Source: DLKC01 sp002478885
GTDB taxonomy: Bacteria; Bacteroidota; Bacteroidia; Chitinophagales; Chitinophagaceae
Length of the DNA stretch: 64,000 nt
Assembly: GCA_046329585.1 (NCBI GenBank)
Contig: JAXLUI010000003.1
Span: 62,001 to 126,000 of the forward strand
Direction: 5' to 3'
A program made the translations under genes and the position numbers. Under the pieces are notes generated by a model, which was not told the DNA's origin, did no database searches, and saw only the letters and a program-made list of their open reading frames with translations. Positions 50,764 to 58,132 of this stretch are shown here, one piece after another (position 1 is the stretch's first letter; every line of letters starts with the position of its first letter).

Positions 50764-52098
50764 TTACTTCTTCTTTTTCATACGCAAACGGTCGACAACA
50801 AGCTGGCCTACTGCCACGCCCTCATCGTGCCCTACCGCGCATGAATACCTGTAGTGGATGCCCCCATAAACGCGGGAAACACCAGCCTCTACGGCCGCTT
50901 TCCGGATGGAGGTAAAGGAGCGTGGCGCAATGCCAAACTCGCTCTCTGAAGTATCTGTGTAGGAGACATTATCGCCATAAATATCAGTCATTACTTCAGC
51001 GGCTGCGGCAGAAATTACTGCGTGCCCGCTGGTATATTCAGGGAATGGAGGCGTTTGAATATATGGTTGCCAATCGGCACTGTAGAATTTGTTAATCACA
51101 GTTTCGGGGCGCACATAATTGCTGCGGTATTTCTCGTCCCAGCAACTGATAAAAGCATCATACATGGCGATACTTGTTTTAGCATAAGCATACACCATTG
51201 TATTGAAATCAGCATGCTGGTCATTGGAAATGATGCCTATTATATTCATCCAGTGACCGGAAGGCGAGAACTTTTTTGTTGCGTACATAACGTGGCCGAT
51301 AACATTCGTCTTAAAGGGATTATCGTCCCAGAAGTCGGCAATGTTTTTTTGCTCGGGAGTTAAGCTGTCAACAATATTCTTTACCTCGATAATGGCCTTA
51401 TAAGACTCGCTGGTTTTGTTCAACGGGTCAAATTTTGGAGGACGAACAGGCATAAACTGTGAAGAAGAATCCAGTACCATTGTTCGCATTTCTTTCCAGT
51501 GTGGTTCAATAGCCTGTGCATACATTGGTGGCGTTGGCACCCATGTACCGGGCTCATTGGTAACCGTGTATTTGCTCGCAGAGCGTAGCTGCGCATAATG
51601 ATCTTTTTTGCTCCAGCTTAAAATACTGTCTGCAATTTTATTGGCAAATGCTGTGCTGTTATCGAAGACTGCTGAAGGCATTCCTGCATCCCTTACTTTC
51701 TTCTTTAATTCTTCAACATAAGCATCCATGCTTCCTTCGGGAAAGGTAACAGCGTTGCCCACTTTGCAGAATGCAATCATTGCTGCAAAAGGGAAATCGA
51801 TTTTCATACCGGCTTCCGGCTTTGGCATAGGAGGCATATGTTTAATCTGGCCTGCAAGTGAAGTATACTCACTGTCGTCGCCTGCCGCAACAACTTCATA
51901 AGCTGCAATATTTGCATACACATAATTGCGTGATGCAATCACCGGCGGAAAGTTATTTTCCAGCACAATGTCGTTGAGCTTTTTTTCTGTAGTTGAGAAC
52001 AGTATTGGGTCATGGGTAAGTTTAATATAATCGTTGTTCTCTTTACATGATACAACTATGGACGATACTGCAAGCGCAGCCAGAATAATTCTTTTCAT
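50764..52098 (-). CDS. PAP2/vanadium-haloperoxidase-family lipoprotein, second copy
   Basis: A 444-residue lipoprotein (lipobox VVSC). The C-terminal PAP2 motifs are KYRSNYVRP (KxxxxxxRP), TSGHAV, and SRVYGGIHYRYS. In the last motif the usual final Asp of SRxxxxxHxxxD is Ser; the essential His is kept. It is shorter than the copy at 46720 and only distantly similar. A haloperoxidase or phosphatase activity is possible. It precedes the second barrel gene, giving two barrel + PAP2 modules in 7.6 kb. Confidence 0.87.
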   Translation of the reverse strand: MKRIILAALAVSSIVVSCKENNDYIKLTHDPILFSTTEKKLNDIVLENNFPPVIASRNYVYANIAAYEVVAAGDDSEYTSLAGQIKHMPPMPKPEAGMKIDFPFAAMIAFCKVGNAVTFPEGSMDAYVEELKKKVRDAGMPSAVFDNSTAFANKIADSILSWSKKDHYAQLRSASKYTVTNEPGTWVPTPPMYAQAIEPHWKEMRTMVLDSSSQFMPVRPPKFDPLNKTSESYKAIIEVKNIVDSLTPEQKNIADFWDDNPFKTNVIGHVMYATKKFSPSGHWMNIIGIISNDQHADFNTMVYAYAKTSIAMYDAFISCWDEKYRSNYVRPETVINKFYSADWQPYIQTPPFPEYTSGHAVISAAAAEVMTDIYGDNVSYTDTSESEFGIAPRSFTSIRKAAVEAGVSRVYGGIHYRYSCAVGHDEGVAVGQLVVDRLRMKKKK

Positions 52099-52313
52099 AA
52101 CCTGATTAATTTATGTACATGAAACCGCATTGTTAGAAATAAGGCATCTTAATGCCTGTTTTGATTTGTCGCTGGTTAAAAAGTTCGTTACGGTTTATGT
52201 ATCACAATTTGCAAGAAGACCTTTCAGATACAGTCTTTACCAATGCCACAGATCGTTCTACGCTAACTATATTTCTGCAAATACCATTTTAAAACAATGA
52301 CTGATACCTGGCA

Positions 52314-52862
52314 TTAAACATACTCTGGCGGCTGGCCATGAAGAGGAAAGAATTGCTGCGGATATGCAGCGGAATTGTATAAATAATGAGACTTTTCAAA
52401 AACGCCGGATATTTCTGATCGGGAAGATTGATTGTCTTCAAACTCGGTAAGCAACTGTTTTACTGCATCCGCTTTTTTGCTGCTATTGCCGGTATTGCCG
52501 GCAAGGTCGTTTACACCTCCAAAATAATTATTTGCCGACTGCTGCAGTTTTGCTTTCTCTTCGTGAGGAATGCAAAGAAGGGTCATGGTGTCGTTCTGTA
52601 CAATTCGCTTAACATATTTGTAAACCTTGCCTTCAAAATTAATTTCTCCGTTCACCCTCTCGTAACCCGACTGGCTGGTTTGATAAGGCATATTAACCGG
52701 AATTCTAATAGCAAGTAACTCGTTATCATCATAGTTGCCTCTATCAAGCCTTGCTTCCATCGCTTCATCCGTTTTGTTTTGCACAAAATTGATCAATAGC
52801 CGATAGCCAATTGTATTAAACAGGAAGATAATAAGCAGTAATATGGCAGATAATTTTTTCAA
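52314..52862 (-). CDS. Membrane-anchored envelope protein, function unknown
   Basis: A 182-residue protein with one N-terminal hydrophobic helix (LSAILLLIIFLFNTIGYRLLI) and no clear cleavage site, so probably anchored with a periplasmic C-terminal domain. It has a short beta-rich domain (YERVNGEINFEGKVYKYVKRIVQNDTMTLLCIPHEEK) and an Asn/Ser-rich tail ending in FPLHGQPPEYV. I have seen proteins of this type near metal-handling genes in Bacteroidota, but no function is known to me. It may form a group with the two small genes downstream (52962, 56036). Confidence 0.65.
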   Translation of the reverse strand: MKKLSAILLLIIFLFNTIGYRLLINFVQNKTDEAMEARLDRGNYDDNELLAIRIPVNMPYQTSQSGYERVNGEINFEGKVYKYVKRIVQNDTMTLLCIPHEEKAKLQQSANNYFGGVNDLAGNTGNSSKKADAVKQLLTEFEDNQSSRSEISGVFEKSHYLYNSAAYPQQFFPLHGQPPEYV

Positions 52863-52925
52863 GCGCAGTTTGCTGTGATTGCAAGAATAAGCATTTTTTC
52901 GATTTCCAAATGTTTTTTAAGGCTT

Positions 52926-52955
52926 AAAAAGTACTGGCGGTGACTTTACCCGCCG
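52926..52955 (-). terminator. Probable terminator after the OB-fold-like gene
   Basis: On the minus strand GGCGGGT pairs with ACCGCC across a 6-base loop, followed after 5 bases by TTTTT. Confidence 0.5.
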
Positions 52956-52961
52956 AAAAAA

Positions 52962-53327
52962 TCATTCGATAACCATTAGTTGTTTTTCTTCTCGAATCAC
53001 GATCTGTGGCTTGCCTTTGAATAACTCCACCTTACCCATAATGCAAACATTCTTATGATCGAATTTCTTTTCCGGACTATACGAAAAGGCCTTTCTTGCA
53101 GCGCCCCATATAACAAGTGTCAAAGGCTGCTGCGGATAAGCAGCACCCACATTTAAAAAGGTTGGTTGGTTAACAGATGACTCCATGTATTTGCCACCAA
53201 ACACTTTGCCGCACACAACAACGCTGTCACCGATATGCCTGGAAATATCCTTCAGTTCAATTTTCTGTTGCGCTAACGAAACTGAGGAAAGCATAAGCAG
53301 TATTAATAGAAACAGGAAAACTTTCAT
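52962..53327 (-). CDS. Small secreted OB-fold-like protein
   Basis: A 121-residue protein from ATG 53327 (signal peptide MKVFLFLLILLML, cleavage near LAQ); the frame is open 15 codons upstream without signal character. The mature 100 residues (IGDSVVVCGKVFGGKYMES, PLTLVIWG, VCIMGKVELFKGKPQIVI) have the strand order of a small OB-fold, similar to domains annotated as nucleic-acid-binding or nuclease-like in the envelope. No catalytic residues are obvious. It has two Cys, one in each half. Confidence 0.72.
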   Translation of the reverse strand: MKVFLFLLILLMLSSVSLAQQKIELKDISRHIGDSVVVCGKVFGGKYMESSVNQPTFLNVGAAYPQQPLTLVIWGAARKAFSYSPEKKFDHKNVCIMGKVELFKGKPQIVIREEKQLMVIE

Positions 53328-53445
53328 AAAACACGTTTTAAACAAGATAAAACTTTGTTGTTCGAAATGCAAACGCCTTCAGATAGAAAATTAAAGCCGT
53401 TTTATTATAAACCTGTAACTATGTAATTCAAAAGATTCTGCAGTT

Positions 53446-54033
53446 ATGAAAAGCCTGTTCCTTTTACCGGTTTATATTTTGTTTGCCGGCTGCGCCACCG
53501 AAAGTAATAACGGAAACCCGCATATTGTTATCGAAACCGGTCGAGGCAATATCGAAATTGAACTATATGCCAAACAGGCTCCGCAAACAGTCGCTGCTTT
53601 TCTCAGGTATATCGATTCGGGTTATTTCAACAAAGCCGTATTTTACCGCATTTTAACCGACGATAATCAGCCGTCTAATGCTCCAAAGTCAGAATTGATA
53701 CAGGGTGGTATCTGGAAAACAAACTATAAACTCGTGCACGCGCTCCCCGGCATTCCGCATGAATCAACAAAGCAAACAGGCATACTGCATAAAGACGGCA
53801 CCATTTCCCTGGCAAGGGCAGAACCCGGAACGGCCAATACGGAGTTTTTTATTTGCGTAGGCGATCAACCGGGTTTTGATTATGGCGGCGCAAATAATGC
53901 AGACGGCCTTGGTTACGCTGCATTCGGCAAAGTGATAAAAGGAATGGATGCCGTAAAAAGCATTTACAATTCACCCGAAACCGATCAATACCTCGACCCG
54001 CCCGTCGCAATTTTTGCGATAAAAAGAAAATAA
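53446..54033 (+). CDS. Cyclophilin-type peptidyl-prolyl isomerase lipoprotein
   Basis: A 195-residue lipoprotein (lipobox LFAGC). The cyclophilin domain is complete: IVIETGRGNIEIELYAKQAPQTVAAF, FYRI, the GTISLAR and NTEFFICVGDQPGFDY core, and AAFGKVIKGMDAV. The family catalyses cis-trans isomerisation of proline bonds and helps fold secreted proteins. The loop between FYRI and GTISLAR (with QGGIWKTNYKL) is longer than in the shortest members. It is alone on the plus strand between minus-strand genes. Confidence 0.93.
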   Translation: MKSLFLLPVYILFAGCATESNNGNPHIVIETGRGNIEIELYAKQAPQTVAAFLRYIDSGYFNKAVFYRILTDDNQPSNAPKSELIQGGIWKTNYKLVHALPGIPHESTKQTGILHKDGTISLARAEPGTANTEFFICVGDQPGFDYGGANNADGLGYAAFGKVIKGMDAVKSIYNSPETDQYLDPPVAIFAIKRK

Positions 54034-54040
54034 TTTATGA

Positions 54041-54092
54041 ACCTGGCACTGGTGCAAATGGCATCTTCGTTGCGTCGCGCACTGCAACGCCT
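54041..54092 (-). repeat. Dispersed intergenic repeat, short form, reverse copy
   Basis: GGCATCTTC, then GTTGCGTCGCGCAC (54069-54082) and GCAACGCCTG. The core has an extra GC. It forms an inverted pair with the forward copy 93 bp away. Confidence 0.7.
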
Positions 54093-54167
54093 GTAAACAA
54101 ACTCAGCAAAACACAAAGCCTGATGCAAACAAAAGGGTTTAATAACAGCTGAGCAAAGATTCAACAG

Positions 54168-54223
54168 CACAAGAGTGCGACGCAAGCAAAGCTTAATATC
54201 TTTTTCTTGCCCGGCTCAAAAAG
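54168..54223 (+). repeat. Dispersed intergenic repeat, short form, forward copy
   Basis: CACAAGA, core GTGCGACGCAAG (54175-54186), then GCCCGGCTCAAAAA at 54209-54222. Confidence 0.75.
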
Positions 54224-54268
54224 CCATCGCAATACCTATCAGCTACAAGCCTGCTGTTTATAAAAACA

Positions 54269-54291
54269 TATGGCGGCCTAAGGCCGCCATA
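54269..54291 (-). terminator. Perfect 23-bp palindromic terminator
   Basis: TATGGCGGCCT-A-AGGCCGCCATA. On the minus strand a T-rich tract follows. It lies 28 bp past the Kelch gene stop. Confidence 0.7.
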
Positions 54292-54319
54292 GTTTACAAG
54301 GGCTGCGATAACGCTTCAC

Positions 54320-55801
54320 TTACTCTTTCACAAATTTGCCCGTAAACTGTTGCGCACCGTTGAACAAACAATACACGTAAATCGCATTTGGCAAACTGTG
54401 CACAGGCAGCTTAATCAACCGACCACCCGCCGCCACCTGCTGCTTTAACAGCAGTTTCCCGTTCGTGTTATACACGGCAACAACCGCCCCGGCTTTCACA
54501 GGATGATCAAGTGAGATGAACAAGATATCGGTAGCCGGGTTGGGAAAAATTGTAGTAGTGGCGATTGCCTGTTTTATATTGGCTGCAATGGTTGTTACCG
54601 CTGCAGGTTGTGTATAAATATCAAGCCGGTTAGATGGTGATGGTGCTGTTCCAAAAGCGGTGTACCCGCCTGCAAAGATCATTTTGCCATCGATGGCAGC
54701 AGCACTTATCCCATATCGCGCCTGCGAAAGATATATGATGCTCCATGTTGAAGTGATGGTGTTGTAGACTTGCACTTCACGAGCCAGCGAATAACGGGTG
54801 GCATCATACCCGCCGGCAAAGTATATATTGTTTCCAAAGACCTCGGTGGAAAAGTTGACAAGATTTAATGGCATAGGTATAATACTCCACGTGCCGGTAC
54901 CCACGTCATAAACTTCAATGTTATTATTTGCTTCAACGCCACCGGCAAAATATGCTTTGCTACCTACTACAGCTGCATGCATACCATAATGGCCTGCACT
55001 CATTTGAGTGGCCGACCACGAACCGGTTGTGGCATCATATATATCGACTGTCCTGGATGCGCCTGACAGATAATTATAGCCGCCAGCGAACAGCACTTTA
55101 CCGCCAACAACCGCCACGGCCATCAATTCGCGTTTCTGAGAAAGTTTGCCAGCCGACCACGCCGATGTGCTGTTATCGTAAATATCAACCACATTAGTCT
55201 GAACCTGGTTATAGCTCATATCCCAAAACCATCCTCCGGCAAAAAGTATTTTATTGCCCACGGCAGCCACACTTATATTAGTCCTGGCCTTGGTTAATTT
55301 TGCAGTTGTTCTTGCACCGGTTGAAGCGTCGAATATATCAACACGGTTATAAAGATATACGGGCCCACTTACGTCCTGCCGTCCTATGCCTCCTGCAAAA
55401 AGCACTTTATCTCTGGTCGCTGCGGCTGCACCAACGCTTCTTGCGAGTGAGAGATTAAGCACAGACCATGTACCCGTTGTTCCGTTGTACACATCGACGT
55501 TCCTGCTGTACTGCGGATCTGTGAAGTATCCATACTTTCCGCCGCCGAAATATGCATTGTTGCCCGTTTGCGCAAATTGAGTTTCAGTTCTCGATTGCGA
55601 AAAAGTTCCATAGATATGCACGTTTGATTGCAGGTCAAATACATCCCACGCGTTTCCGCCCGATGAGCCAAGCAATAACTTGTTTTTGATTGCGGCGATG
55701 GGAATACCTGCTCTTGCAATATGAACAGAATCGGTCGCCCACTGGCACCAACTGCCACTAACTACAAGCAGTACGGCAGCCGTTAAGATTGTCTTTTTCA
55801 T
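54320..55801 (-). CDS. Secreted Kelch-repeat protein with T9SS sorting domain
   Basis: A 493-residue protein from ATG 55801, which begins a signal peptide (MKKTILTAAVLLVVSG); the longer frame to 55897 runs through a dispersed repeat and is not used. The body has at least six repeats of about 50 residues of the Kelch type (VDIYDNSTSAWSAGKLSQKRELMAVAVVGGKVLFAGG), which form a beta-propeller. The last 80 residues are a type A T9SS C-terminal domain (IFPNPATDILFIS, VYNTNGKLLLKQ, IYVYCL). It should be exported to the surface or released. Function unknown. Confidence 0.9.
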   Translation of the reverse strand: MKKTILTAAVLLVVSGSWCQWATDSVHIARAGIPIAAIKNKLLLGSSGGNAWDVFDLQSNVHIYGTFSQSRTETQFAQTGNNAYFGGGKYGYFTDPQYSRNVDVYNGTTGTWSVLNLSLARSVGAAAATRDKVLFAGGIGRQDVSGPVYLYNRVDIFDASTGARTTAKLTKARTNISVAAVGNKILFAGGWFWDMSYNQVQTNVVDIYDNSTSAWSAGKLSQKRELMAVAVVGGKVLFAGGYNYLSGASRTVDIYDATTGSWSATQMSAGHYGMHAAVVGSKAYFAGGVEANNNIEVYDVGTGTWSIIPMPLNLVNFSTEVFGNNIYFAGGYDATRYSLAREVQVYNTITSTWSIIYLSQARYGISAAAIDGKMIFAGGYTAFGTAPSPSNRLDIYTQPAAVTTIAANIKQAIATTTIFPNPATDILFISLDHPVKAGAVVAVYNTNGKLLLKQQVAAGGRLIKLPVHSLPNAIYVYCLFNGAQQFTGKFVKE

Positions 55802-55852
55802 ACGATGTTTTTTATTGGTGATATTATTGCCCCATTTTAGTTCTGTATTATT

Positions 55853-55905
55853 TTGAGCCGGGCATCCTAACCCCGGGCAGCCGTTGTTGCGTCGCACTCT
55901 TGGGC
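55853..55905 (-). repeat. Dispersed intergenic repeat, short form, reverse copy
   Basis: TTTTGAGCCGGGCATCC, CCGGGCAGCCGTT, core GTTGCGTCGCAC (55886-55897), TCTTGGG. It lies upstream of the Kelch gene. Confidence 0.75.
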
Positions 55906-56009
55906 AGTTGTTCCATATGTCAGCAAAGTCAGTAAGTCAGCACGTAATTACTATCCTAACGAGCAGTTTTTAGGCTAGGTAGGTGCCAATCCCTTTGTGC
56001 CCTTTGGTT

Positions 56010-56057
56010 AAAAAAATTAAGGAACCCGCGTGCTGTTACAGCAAACGCGGAGGTTGG
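56010..56057 (-). terminator. Terminator hairpin containing the stop codon
   Basis: On the minus strand AACCTCCGCGT pairs with ACGCGGGTT; the stop codon TAA lies in the loop (GCTGTAACAGC, itself a small stem). A seven-base T-run follows. The 3' end of the gene at 56036 thus doubles as the terminator stem. Confidence 0.6.
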
Positions 56058-56419
56058 AATACAGCCCCTTCAGTTATAAAAGAAGCCACGACTTGTTTAT
56101 AAGGTGAAAATTTCGCCGGTGAAAAGGCCGGAGTAGCCTGAAGGGAGTAATTTATTGGCGGCGCTATAATATTTATCGTCTGGCTGAATTCGATCTGCGT
56201 AGTTTTAAATGGTAGCTGCATGTCTTTATCAAAGTCGTCATCCACAACGACCGGCCCGTAGTAGTGTATTTGCAGAAAGCCCGCAAGTGTAAGGTTGGAG
56301 TTTTGCTGTTTGTGCAAATAATAATGCTCCGCAAATTTTGGCAGCTTCAGCAACTGGTAGGCGTCGGTTGCTCCAAAGAAATATAACAAAAAAAGAAAAA
56401 TAGCTACCAGCTTTCTCAT
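56036..56419 (-). CDS. Small envelope protein, function unknown
   Basis: A 127-residue protein from ATG 56419 (hydrophobic N-terminus MRKLVAIFLFLLYFFGAT). The rest is mostly short strands with LPKFAEHYYLHKQQN, GFLQIHYYGPVVVDDDFDKDMQLPFKT and a C-terminus FQPPRLL. I have seen this pattern repeatedly in Bacteroidota near metal or copper genes, but I know no function. It resembles the protein at 52314 in build, not clearly in sequence. The 3' end forms a terminator. Confidence 0.68.
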   Translation of the reverse strand: MRKLVAIFLFLLYFFGATDAYQLLKLPKFAEHYYLHKQQNSNLTLAGFLQIHYYGPVVVDDDFDKDMQLPFKTTQIEFSQTINIIAPPINYSLQATPAFSPAKFSPYKQVVASFITEGAVFQPPRLL

Positions 56420-56656
56420 TGCATAAAGGTAGCGGGCCAAGGCGATTTTAAACTATGATATCAGTCATAAATGATCTGAATGGGCATAAACATCCATCAG
56501 GCTGGTATTTATAATAAGTGGCAGCAAAAAAAAAATTAAAGCCATGGTTACAAACTAAACTGCGGCTGCAACCAATTATAGAAATGCAAAGGGATTAAAA
56601 CTAAACTCCCGATGTCTTCTTTCAATGCAATAATCAAAACCAAAAAACAAAAACTC

Positions 56657-56971
56657 ATGAAAAAAGTTCTTTTCGCCATTTTGCTCGTTTCGGCTTCAGT
56701 AAGCATGGTAGCAATCAATTCAGACAGTGTTTACGCTGCACGCTCAGGTAAAAATGGCGGTTCCACAAGTATTCCTGCAAGCCAGGTACCAACTGCTGTG
56801 AAGAAAAGCTTCAAGTCAATGTACCCCACCGCCACAAAATTGCAGTGGGAAATGGCTCCGCTTTATTACGGCGGCAATGTTTACACTGCCGGTTTCTACC
56901 TTGGCACTCAAAAATGGGAAGCAAATTATTATGCTGACGGAACATTTATTTCCGCCGCTCCTAAAATCTAA
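56657..56971 (+). CDS. PepSY-like secreted protein
   Basis: A 104-residue protein from ATG 56657 (signal peptide MKKVLFAILLVSASVSMVA); the longer frame to 56612 has no signal sense. The mature part (IPASQVPTAVKKSFKSMYPTATKLQWEM, GGNVYTAGFYLGTQKWEANYYADGTFIS) has the helix-then-strands order of the PepSY-like family (PF11396), secreted proteins thought to bind peptides or inhibit proteases. Single gene with a strong terminator. Confidence 0.8.
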   Translation: MKKVLFAILLVSASVSMVAINSDSVYAARSGKNGGSTSIPASQVPTAVKKSFKSMYPTATKLQWEMAPLYYGGNVYTAGFYLGTQKWEANYYADGTFISAAPKI

Positions 56972-57003
56972 AATTTTCGGTGTTTGCAAAGGGTTGTAAC
57001 AAG

Positions 57004-57035
57004 CGGGCCGCAATTTTTGTGGCCCGTCTTTTTTT
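57004..57035 (+). terminator. Intrinsic terminator after the PepSY-like gene
   Basis: CGGGCC pairs with GGCCCG across an 11-base loop, followed by a run of Ts. Confidence 0.8.
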
Positions 57036-57383
57036 GGAGGGCAACAACTGCACGCAGATTCTTAACGGCGCTAATATGTTGTGGCAGTGGCCTACCGAAT
57101 ATTCGGTATTGCAGGGGTATAATAGAATGAGAACTTTGGTTTAAAATTATAGACGAGGTAAACTGGCCTCAAATACAGGAAACACACTATTTATAATATT
57201 CAGCCTTTCGAATCGCATACACTATGTATAATATCGACTGAAAGCCGTCGCAACCTAGCTTTTTAAAGACAGTAGGGGGAATTCACCAAGGAAGAGGGGC
57301 CGTTAGCAATAGCGGCCTCTTTGCATTTGCCGCGACAGACGAGATCACTTTTACTTTTACCAAACGCTGACAAATGCACTACA

Positions 57384-57440
57384 GCACAAGAGTGCGACGC
57401 AACAGGTGATGCACGATGCACAGCTGCCAGGTACAAAAAA
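57384..57440 (+). repeat. Dispersed intergenic repeat, short form, forward copy
   Basis: CACAAGA, core GTGCGACGCAAC (57392-57403), GTGATG, then GCTGCCAGGTACAAAAAAA. It ends at the 3' end of the response regulator gene. Confidence 0.8.
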
Positions 57441-57441
57441 A

Positions 57442-58092
57442 TTATACAAGCCTTTGCTTTATTGCCTTAGCCACCGCTTCGGAACTGCTGTTAACATGCA
57501 ATTTCTTATAGATGTTCTTTACATGTGTTTTTACCGTTTCGAAAGAAATGTTCATTTTATCTGCAATCATTTTATAGCTGCCGCCGTCGACCATTAATTG
57601 CAGCAATTCCTTTTCTTTTGATGTGAGTTTAAAATCTTCAACTGTAACAACAGGGTTAGCCTGTTGAAAAAAATGAACAACGCGTTTTGCAACGGAAGGC
57701 GACAAAGGCGATCCACCCTTGTGCACATCCATGAGTGCCTGTAATATTTGTTCTGGGGAAGAGTTTTTTAGCAGGTACCCGCTTCCGCCGGCACAAATGG
57801 ACTGAAAAATTTTTTCCGAATCGTCGAACACCGTGAGAATGAGAATATGAATTTCCGGGTTATGTCTTTTAATGAGCGAGGTAGCTTCAATACCGGTCAT
57901 CACCGGCATTTCTATGTCCATTATTATCACCTGGGGTTTATACTTTTCCACGTTTTGCAGCACGTTGCGCGTGTCTGGAAAAGCCTGCAAACAAGTAAAA
58001 TCATGCGACGAGTTAACAAGAAAATATAACGAATCACGCAGGTGCGCATTGTCTTCAAAAATGATCACCGGTATTTTTTCGGTTATGTTCAT
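57442..58092 (-). CDS. NarL/LuxR-type response regulator
   Basis: A 216-residue regulator: receiver domain (1-120) with phospho-acceptor Asp59 (IIMDIEMP), conserved Thr (ILTVFDD) and Lys (YLLKNSS), then a LuxR-type HTH (LTSKEKELLQLMVDGGSYKMIADKM and VKTHVKNIYKKLHV). It pairs with the histidine kinase gene 41 bp upstream in the same direction, forming a two-component operon. Target genes are unknown. Confidence 0.94.
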   Translation of the reverse strand: MNITEKIPVIIFEDNAHLRDSLYFLVNSSHDFTCLQAFPDTRNVLQNVEKYKPQVIIMDIEMPVMTGIEATSLIKRHNPEIHILILTVFDDSEKIFQSICAGGSGYLLKNSSPEQILQALMDVHKGGSPLSPSVAKRVVHFFQQANPVVTVEDFKLTSKEKELLQLMVDGGSYKMIADKMNISFETVKTHVKNIYKKLHVNSSSEAVAKAIKQRLV

Positions 58093-58132
58093 AGTGCAAT
58101 TTGCTGATATAATTTACAATTAACAATACCGA

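Larger units (their letters stand above)
56972..57441. other. Intergenic region with palindrome but no gene
   Basis: 470 bp. It holds the terminator at 57004-57035, a perfect 16-bp palindrome TACCGAATATTCGGTA (57093-57108), an imperfect GC-rich hairpin at 57291-57321 and a dispersed repeat at 57384-57440. I see no ORF with a start, signal or family motif. Confidence 0.5.

Noticed and set aside
55802..55897. 32-codon extension of the Kelch gene
   Set aside because: The extension is the translated dispersed repeat; ATG 55801 begins a clear signal peptide.
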